Below are positions 6,526 through 10,325 of a stretch of DNA of 10,325 nt, one piece after another; the stretch's first letter is position 1, and each line of letters starts with the position of its first letter. The translations under genes were made by a program, and so were the position numbers. Location of the stretch: positions 21,537 to 31,861 of the forward strand of contig DIEW01000002.1 in NCBI GenBank assembly GCA_002418825.1, written 5' to 3'. Source of the stretch: Syntrophaceae bacterium UBA5764. Its GTDB lineage: Bacteria > Desulfobacterota > Syntrophia > Syntrophales > Smithellaceae. The notes beneath the pieces were generated by a model. The model did no database searches, was not told the DNA's origin, and saw only the letters and a program-made list of their open reading frames with translations.

Positions 6526-7467
6526 TTGCTCAAAAACAAACGAATCATCGTCACCGGGGGTAAAGGATTTTTAGGTAAGCATTTGCTCAAAAAATTTACC
6601 GATTACGGCTGTCGAAATATTGATGTTGCTGATCTTCCTGAATTTAACCTGACAAATATAGACGATATACGGCGCATGTATGAAGAAAAAAAACCGGATA
6701 TTGTCATTCACCTGGCCGCCAAGGTCGGCGGTATCGGCTTCAACCAGGAAAAACCGGCCGAACTTTTTTACGACAATCTGATCATGGGCTCGCAATTAAT
6801 GCATGAGGCCTGCTTGCGCAATATTGAAAAATTTGTCGCTCTCGGCACCATCTGCGCATATCCCAAATTCACTCCGGTGCCGTTTAAAGAAGAAGATATC
6901 TGGAAGGGATACCCTGAAGAAACCAACGCACCTTATGGCCTAGCCAAAAAAATGATGCTCGTGCAGTCTCAGGCCTACCGGCAGCAATATGGTTTCAATT
7001 CCATATTTTTACTTCCCGTCAATCTTTACGGACCGGGCGATAATTTTGATCCGCGTTCCTCACATGTGATTCCCGCATTGATAAAAAAATGCTTTGACGC
7101 CCTTGATAAAAAAGAAGCTTCCATTGAAGTTTGGGGAACCGGCGCCGCGACACGAGAATTTTTCTATGTGGAGGATGCGGCTGAAGCTATTTTTCTGGCC
7201 ATGGAAAAATATAACAAAAGTGATCCGGTCAATATAGGTGCAGGATTCGAAATCTCAATAAAAGAACTGGCCGAACTTATCGTAAATTTAAGCGGCTTCA
7301 AAGGGACTATCATCTGGGATAAAACCAAACCTGACGGTCAGCCACGCAGGATGCTGGATACTTCCAAAGCATCAAAAGAATTTGGTTTTCAAGCAAAAAC
7401 CGATTTAATCACGGGATTGACCAAAACAATCAATTGGTTCAGAAAAAACAGATATTCGACAAAATAG
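6526..7467 (+). CDS. fcl: GDP-L-fucose synthase (GDP-4-keto-6-deoxymannose 3,5-epimerase/4-reductase)
   Basis: This NADPH enzyme epimerises and reduces the Gmd product to GDP-L-fucose. The 313-residue length fits. The Rossmann motif is TGGKGFLG (residues 10-17). The catalytic Tyr-x-x-x-Lys is Tyr137/Lys141 in APYGLAKK, Cys110 sits in GTICAYPK and His180 in SSHVIPAL, which match the epimerisation Cys and His of the E. coli enzyme. The catalytic Ser of the E. coli enzyme is Thr108 here, a substitution common in the branch with CAYPKFTPVPF. The gene begins with TTG at 6526, supported by GGGAG at 6513-6517, eight bases upstream; there is no ATG near this point that keeps the Rossmann strand intact. 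It is cotranscribed with gmd. A weak hairpin followed by seven Ts (7469-7488) may end the transcript. Confidence 0.94.
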   Translation: MLKNKRIIVTGGKGFLGKHLLKKFTDYGCRNIDVADLPEFNLTNIDDIRRMYEEKKPDIVIHLAAKVGGIGFNQEKPAELFYDNLIMGSQLMHEACLRNIEKFVALGTICAYPKFTPVPFKEEDIWKGYPEETNAPYGLAKKMMLVQSQAYRQQYGFNSIFLLPVNLYGPGDNFDPRSSHVIPALIKKCFDALDKKEASIEVWGTGAATREFFYVEDAAEAIFLAMEKYNKSDPVNIGAGFEISIKELAELIVNLSGFKGTIIWDKTKPDGQPRRMLDTSKASKEFGFQAKTDLITGLTKTINWFRKNRYSTK

Positions 7468-7489
7468 CTGAACGTCGGTCATTTTTTTA

Positions 7490-7519
7490 TTGACATTACT
7501 TAAGAGGGATGTTAAGGAG
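7490..7519 (+). promoter_or_regulatory. possible -35 element and ribosome-binding site before atpZ
   Basis: A perfect TTGACA at 7490-7495 follows a T-run after fcl, but no convincing -10 is found 16-18 bases downstream, so the promoter is doubtful. AAGGAG at 7514-7519 lies 11 bases before the atpZ ATG and is the likely ribosome-binding site. Confidence 0.3.
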
Positions 7520-7530
7520 CCATCAGTTGA

Positions 7531-7815
7531 ATGGATAAGGAACTCAAAAAAAGCGCCATTCAATTAGCGTATGCCAGCAGCGTCGGCATTGCAATGGTTT
7601 TGGCGATTTTTGGGTGCCTGCTGATAGGAGTTTACTTAGACAGGAAATTCGATACCGGCAGTGTTTTTACCTTTATATTTCTATTAATCGGTATCGTGGC
7701 TGGTTTCCGCAACTTATATGTCTTGATAAAAAGATATTTTACTGATGATGAACCAATAATAAAGAGTTTAAAAAGTGAACCTCATCGCCAAAGACCCTCT
7801 CCAAAAAAAAATTGA
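7531..7815 (+). CDS. atpZ: AtpZ/AtpI family membrane protein, accessory to F0F1 ATP synthase
   Basis: A 94-residue protein with two transmembrane helices (about residues 14-36 and 44-64) separated by the short turn YLDRKFDTGS. The Gly-x-Tyr-Leu-Asp-Arg pattern and position first in an atpZ-atpI-atpB cluster identify the AtpZ family. Its members precede F0 genes in many bacteria. In at least some species AtpZ and AtpI together have been linked to cation supply or c-ring assembly, so an assembly role is a reasonable inference, not a demonstrated fact here. The C-terminal tail is hydrophilic and basic (HRQRPSPKKN), and its coding sequence overlaps the start of atpI by 41 bases. Confidence 0.85.
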   Translation: MDKELKKSAIQLAYASSVGIAMVLAIFGCLLIGVYLDRKFDTGSVFTFIFLLIGIVAGFRNLYVLIKRYFTDDEPIIKSLKSEPHRQRPSPKKN

Positions 7816-8170
7816 GATTTACAACTGGATAATGCTTGCTGTTGTTCTTATCCCGTCTTTAATTTTCGGCACTTTCAAATTCGCCTTGGGCGTATTGATC
7901 GGTGGATTTATCAGCATAGTCAATTTTTACTGGATGGGACACTCACTGCGTAACGCCTTCAGCCGGACAAGCGATAAAATAAAAACCAATATTGTGCTCA
8001 GATATTTCATCCGGCTGGTGCTAAGTGCCATCGTGCTCTATCTCTTAATTTCCACCGGCACTGTAAACATCATTGGTTTGGTCATCGGTCTTTCCGTAGT
8101 TGTTCTAACCGTCGTCTTTACGATAATTTTGACTTTTTCAAAAAAAAATTTAATTGAGGAGATTTCATAA
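7775..8170 (+). CDS. atpI: ATP synthase subunit I
   Basis: A 131-residue membrane protein with four predicted transmembrane segments (about residues 17-32, 35-54, 76-94 and 97-120) and short polar ends. The N-terminal KDPLQKKIEIYNW before the first helix, and GGFISIVNFYWM in the second, resemble ATP synthase I proteins of deltaproteobacteria. AtpI assists assembly of the c-ring and is not part of the finished enzyme. The start is GTG at 7775, inside the end of atpZ; it keeps the conserved N-terminal segment, whereas the first downstream ATG would cut into helix 1. An AGAG at 7763-7766 is the only upstream ribosome-binding match. The overlap with atpZ and the three-base gap to atpB imply a single translationally coupled unit. 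Confidence 0.84.
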   Translation: MNLIAKDPLQKKIEIYNWIMLAVVLIPSLIFGTFKFALGVLIGGFISIVNFYWMGHSLRNAFSRTSDKIKTNIVLRYFIRLVLSAIVLYLLISTGTVNIIGLVIGLSVVVLTVVFTIILTFSKKNLIEEIS

Positions 8171-8173
8171 AGT

Positions 8174-8827
8174 ATGCATCCCATTTATTTTCTGGAAAAC
8201 CCTTACATTCCCGCGCATGTCGCTTATGCTCTGCTTTTGGCGGTTATTTTAATCATCTCCGCCTTTTTGGCTTCAAGAAACCTGCAGGTTTATCCCGGTC
8301 GATTCCAAAACTTTATGGAAGTCATTATCGGCGGCTTTGACGCACTGCTCAATGAAATAATGGGAGAAAAAGGCCGTAAATATTTTCCACTTATCGCCAC
8401 ACTAGGCCTTTTCATATTTTTATCGAACCTTTTTGGCGCATTCCCCGGGTTTAAGTCGCCTACTTCAGATATCAATACCACCGCCGCTCTGGCTATTGTC
8501 GTTTTTTTCTCCACGCACGTAGTCGGGGTTAAAACGCACGGGTTAAAATACCTCAAGCAGTTCATGGGCCCGGTAATCTGGCTTGCGCCTCTAATGGTCC
8601 CCATTGAAATCGTCAGCCATCTCTCACGGCCACTATCTTTGTCTTTCCGTTTATTCGGTAACATAAAAGGTGGAGACCTTGTATTGATTATCCTGCTTCT
8701 TCTCGTTCCCATGCTTGTTCCCTTGCCCATAATGGCGTTAAAACTTTTCGTCTATCTGGTTCAAACGCTGGTATTCGTTCTGCTTGCCATGATGTACATA
8801 GCTGGCGCGGAGGAAGAAGCTCATTAA
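8174..8827 (+). CDS. atpB: F0F1 ATP synthase subunit a
   Basis: Subunit a forms the two half-channels that pass ions to the c-ring. The 217-residue, strongly hydrophobic protein is at the short end for the family and starts directly with HPIYFLENPYIPAHV. The essential arginine is Arg159 in LSFRLFGN. Asp168 stands where E. coli has Glu219, an exchange seen in related bacteria. NLFGAFPGF (85-93), with TSDINTT after it, and PIEIVSHLSRPLSL are further subunit a marks. The C-terminus ends EEEAH. The gene follows atpI by three bases. Subunit c, which normally follows atpB, does not; a structured noncoding region and a terminator come instead, and atpE lies at 3082-3444 on the opposite strand. Confidence 0.95.
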   Translation: MHPIYFLENPYIPAHVAYALLLAVILIISAFLASRNLQVYPGRFQNFMEVIIGGFDALLNEIMGEKGRKYFPLIATLGLFIFLSNLFGAFPGFKSPTSDINTTAALAIVVFFSTHVVGVKTHGLKYLKQFMGPVIWLAPLMVPIEIVSHLSRPLSLSFRLFGNIKGGDLVLIILLLLVPMLVPLPIMALKLFVYLVQTLVFVLLAMMYIAGAEEEAH

Positions 8828-8925
8828 TGTCGAATAATTTTTACAACGGCGTACCGATAAAACGGTTTTTTACCAACAGACAAAATGTATTTCTTTACAG
8901 TTTGATGAGGTCAAACATATATTAA
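8827..8925 (+). other. possible 32-codon open reading frame coupled to atpB
   Basis: The atpB stop and an ATG overlap as TAATG, the same arrangement that joins the siroheme decarboxylase-like gene to hemL. The frame runs 32 codons (MSNNFYNGVPIKRFF at its start) and has no similarity to subunit c or to anything I recognise. It has no hydrophobic segment. It could be chance; the only support is the stop-start overlap and the lack of another gene here. Confidence 0.15.
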
Positions 8926-8947
8926 ATCGTTTACCAAAATCGCTGGT
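8828..8947 (+). repeat. run of short stem-loops in the atpB 3' untranslated region
   Basis: Three perfect short inverted repeats lie one after another before the terminator: ACCG/CGGT around six bases (about 8853-8866), GTTTGA-TGAGG-TCAAAC (8900-8916), and TTTACCA/TGGTAAA around seven bases (8930-8950). The last shares its AAA (8948-8950) with the left arm of the terminator hairpin. No known RNA family is recognised. Confidence 0.35.
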
Positions 8948-8984
8948 AAAAAGCTGATAGCAAAACGTTATCAGCTTTTTTTTT
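8948..8984 (+). terminator. intrinsic terminator of the atpZ-atpI-atpB operon
   Basis: AAAAAGCTGATA (8948-8959) pairs perfectly with TATCAGCTTTTT (8969-8980) across a 9-base loop, and the T-run continues to 8984 (nine Ts from 8976). The stem with an uninterrupted U-tract is the classic Rho-independent form. It ends the F0 transcript before the activase gene. Because the stem begins with As, it may also work on the opposite strand, but no gene converges on it. Confidence 0.85.
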
Positions 8985-9039
8985 GAATTGTTTTATTTCG
9001 TATTGTTTTTTATATTTTTTAAAAAACATTTTCTTGCTC

Positions 9040-9068
9040 TTGACGTTGCTGTTTAATCGTAATATCTA
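9040..9068 (+). promoter_or_regulatory. candidate sigma-70 promoter of the activase gene
   Basis: TTGACG (9040-9045, five of six) and TATCTA (9063-9068) are 17 bases apart, preceded by a very A/T-rich stretch including TTTTTTAAAAAA (9015-9026) that could act as an UP element. Transcription would start near 9075, about 23 bases before the ATG at 9098. The terminator upstream makes an independent promoter necessary. Confidence 0.5.
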
Positions 9069-9097
9069 ACATGTGAATTTTTAGAAGCGGGGTTTGC

Positions 9098-10325
9098 ATG
9101 CACAATTTAGGAATTAATATCGGCTCTTCCAACATCAAAGTAACAATGTTGAAAAATAATTATATTCTGTGGAGCGCTGTGGAGCCCCACGAAGGCGATT
9201 TTATTTCCACCCTAAAGAAGATTTTATCATCTCATAGTCTGCCCCCTAACACCAAAGCATTGGTCACAGGCACCGAAGGCAGGCACTTGTTGAATATTAA
9301 CAGTGCCATCGAACCCCTGTGCATAGAAGAAGTATTAAAAAGTATCAATCACAAAGCGGACGCTTTAGTTTCTCTGGGCGGTGAAGACCTTGTTGTCTAT
9401 ACAATCGATAAGAACAAAAAAATTATCACCAGTTTTTCCGGCAACAAATGTGCGTCAGGCACGGGAGAATTTTTTAAGCAACAATTGGCCCGAATGGACA
9501 TGAAACTCGGGGATGTTAACTGTCTTCCGGAAGATTGCCGCGTGCTCAAGCTTTCGTCCCGCTGCTCGGTATTCATGAAAAGCGACTGCACACACCGTCT
9601 GAATAAAGGTGAAGCCACGACAGGCGACATCGTGTTGTCGCTCAGCGACGTCATGGCCATCAAAGTCATCGACTTTTTGAAAAGAGCCCGGATAGACAAA
9701 GGGAAAGTACTGCTTGTTGGTGGAGTTACGCAGAATCAGTTTATTCTGCGTTTCATCCGCGAGCGCATGCCGCAAATTGAATTTGTTGTTCCCGAACAGG
9801 CAGCCTATTTTGAGGCTTACGGCGCCGCGCTCCTCTCCGAAACAGCAGGAAGTATTCTGCCGCCTCTTGACTCTCTGTTCAAAAACAGCCGCATTCAATT
9901 CAAGCGGTTCAAAAGCCTGAAAACCGCCCAGGGTCGTGTAACTTACCTTCCTTCTAAAAAAACTAAAGTCGTTGCCGGGCGCGAATACATTCTTGGTGTC
10001 GACGGCGGCTCCACCACCACTAAAGCCTGCCTGATCGACATGGAAACCAACGAAATCACCGCCTCTTTTTACGGACGCACACACGGAGATCCGGTGAATG
10101 CTCTAAAAAACTGCCTTACCGAAATGAAAAAGCAAATCCGCGAAGATATCGGCGATGAAAAAATCAACATCTCGCTTGCTTCGACCACCGGATCCTCGCG
10201 TGAAATTCTCGGCGTTTTTTTGGAAACACCGGCCGTTTACAATGAAATAATCGCCCATTCCGTGGGAACCACATACTACCGAGATAACATCGATACGATT
10301 TTTGAAATCGGCGGACAAGACGCCA
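9098..10325 (+). CDS. 2-hydroxyacyl-CoA dehydratase-type activase (BadF/BadG/BcrA/BcrD ATPase family), N-terminal part
   Basis: Activases of this family use ATP hydrolysis to drive one electron from ferredoxin into 2-hydroxyacyl-CoA dehydratases or benzoyl-CoA reductases. The first 409 codons are present and the gene runs off the right edge. Two ASKHA ATPase modules are in tandem. Module 1 (about residues 3-250) starts GINIGSSNIKV and carries both cluster cysteines expected for the bridging [4Fe-4S]: Cys118 in NKCASGTGEFF and Cys156 in SRCSVFMKSD, then LLVGGVTQN (adenosine-side motif). Module 2 starts at about residue 297 with LGVDGGSTTTKACLID and continues with ASTTGSSRE and EIGGQDA at the edge. 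This architecture fits the long activases (often over 1,000 residues, with dehydratase-like domains later) of deltaproteobacteria and clostridia. Partner and substrate cannot be named. Upstream are its own promoter and the atp terminator. Confidence 0.9.
   Translation, partial: MHNLGINIGSSNIKVTMLKNNYILWSAVEPHEGDFISTLKKILSSHSLPPNTKALVTGTEGRHLLNINSAIEPLCIEEVLKSINHKADALVSLGGEDLVVYTIDKNKKIITSFSGNKCASGTGEFFKQQLARMDMKLGDVNCLPEDCRVLKLSSRCSVFMKSDCTHRLNKGEATTGDIVLSLSDVMAIKVIDFLKRARIDKGKVLLVGGVTQNQFILRFIRERMPQIEFVVPEQAAYFEAYGAALLSETAGSILPPLDSLFKNSRIQFKRFKSLKTAQGRVTYLPSKKTKVVAGREYILGVDGGSTTTKACLIDMETNEITASFYGRTHGDPVNALKNCLTEMKKQIREDIGDEKINISLASTTGSSREILGVFLETPAVYNEIIAHSVGTTYYRDNIDTIFEIGGQDA

Noticed and set aside
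9397..10318. Minus-strand frames (up to about 209 codons) opposite the activase gene
   Set aside because: The plus-strand frame from 9098 to the edge has clear ASKHA and Fe-S motifs; the minus-strand frames have none.
1..10325. CRISPR arrays, insertion sequences, tRNA/rRNA genes, toxin-antitoxin or defence genes
   Set aside because: No regular repeats, transposase motifs, cloverleaf-like sequence or defence-type domains were seen on either strand.

Overview
The window looks like the chromosome of an anaerobic bacterium of the Desulfobacterota (old Deltaproteobacteria) type, possibly a Syntrophus/Smithella-like syntroph. This rests on gene content only: a ferredoxin-linked 2-oxoacid oxidoreductase, a siroheme-decarboxylase-like protein next to hemL (the siroheme route to heme), an F0 operon of the atpZ-atpI-atpB type, and a long 2-hydroxyacyl-CoA dehydratase-type activase. 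No phylogenetic marker allows a firm assignment. All genes are ordinary in length. I see no mobile elements, CRISPR, tRNA or rRNA, and no sign of a defence or other exotic system.

Layout. (1) 1-2952, plus strand: the 3' part of vorB, then vorA and vorC (thiamine-diphosphate 2-oxoacid:ferredoxin oxidoreductase), a double-ACT-domain protein and a small GGQ release-factor-like protein, all closely spaced and probably one transcript. (2) 2953-3081: a convergent intergenic gap with one hairpin. (3) 3082-3444, minus strand: atpE, the F0 subunit c, with a signal-peptide-like N-terminus. (4) 3445-3641: a divergent control region with overlapping promoter-like elements, a palindrome and an orphan ribosome-binding sequence. 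(5) 3642-5392: an AhbA/AhbB-like gene joined to hemL by a TAATG overlap. (6) 5473-7467: gmd and fcl, the two steps from GDP-mannose to GDP-L-fucose. (7) 7531-8827: atpZ, atpI and atpB, followed by a structured tail and a clear intrinsic terminator. (8) 9098 to the end: the first 409 codons of a two-module CoA-dehydratase activase with its own promoter-like sequence.

How the genes fit together. The Vor proteins oxidise branched-chain (or related) 2-oxoacids to acyl-CoA and reduce ferredoxin; the ACT protein may sense amino acids in that context. The activase belongs to the family that uses ATP to push an electron into radical 2-hydroxyacyl-CoA or benzoyl-CoA-type enzymes, which again suggests amino-acid or aromatic acid metabolism. 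HemL and the Ahb-like protein belong to tetrapyrrole synthesis. The F0 genes belong to ATP synthase, but subunit c is split from subunit a by about 4.7 kb and lies on the other strand; the F1 genes are outside the window. The most interesting points are regulatory: the atpE/ahb divergent region and the atpB 3' region.
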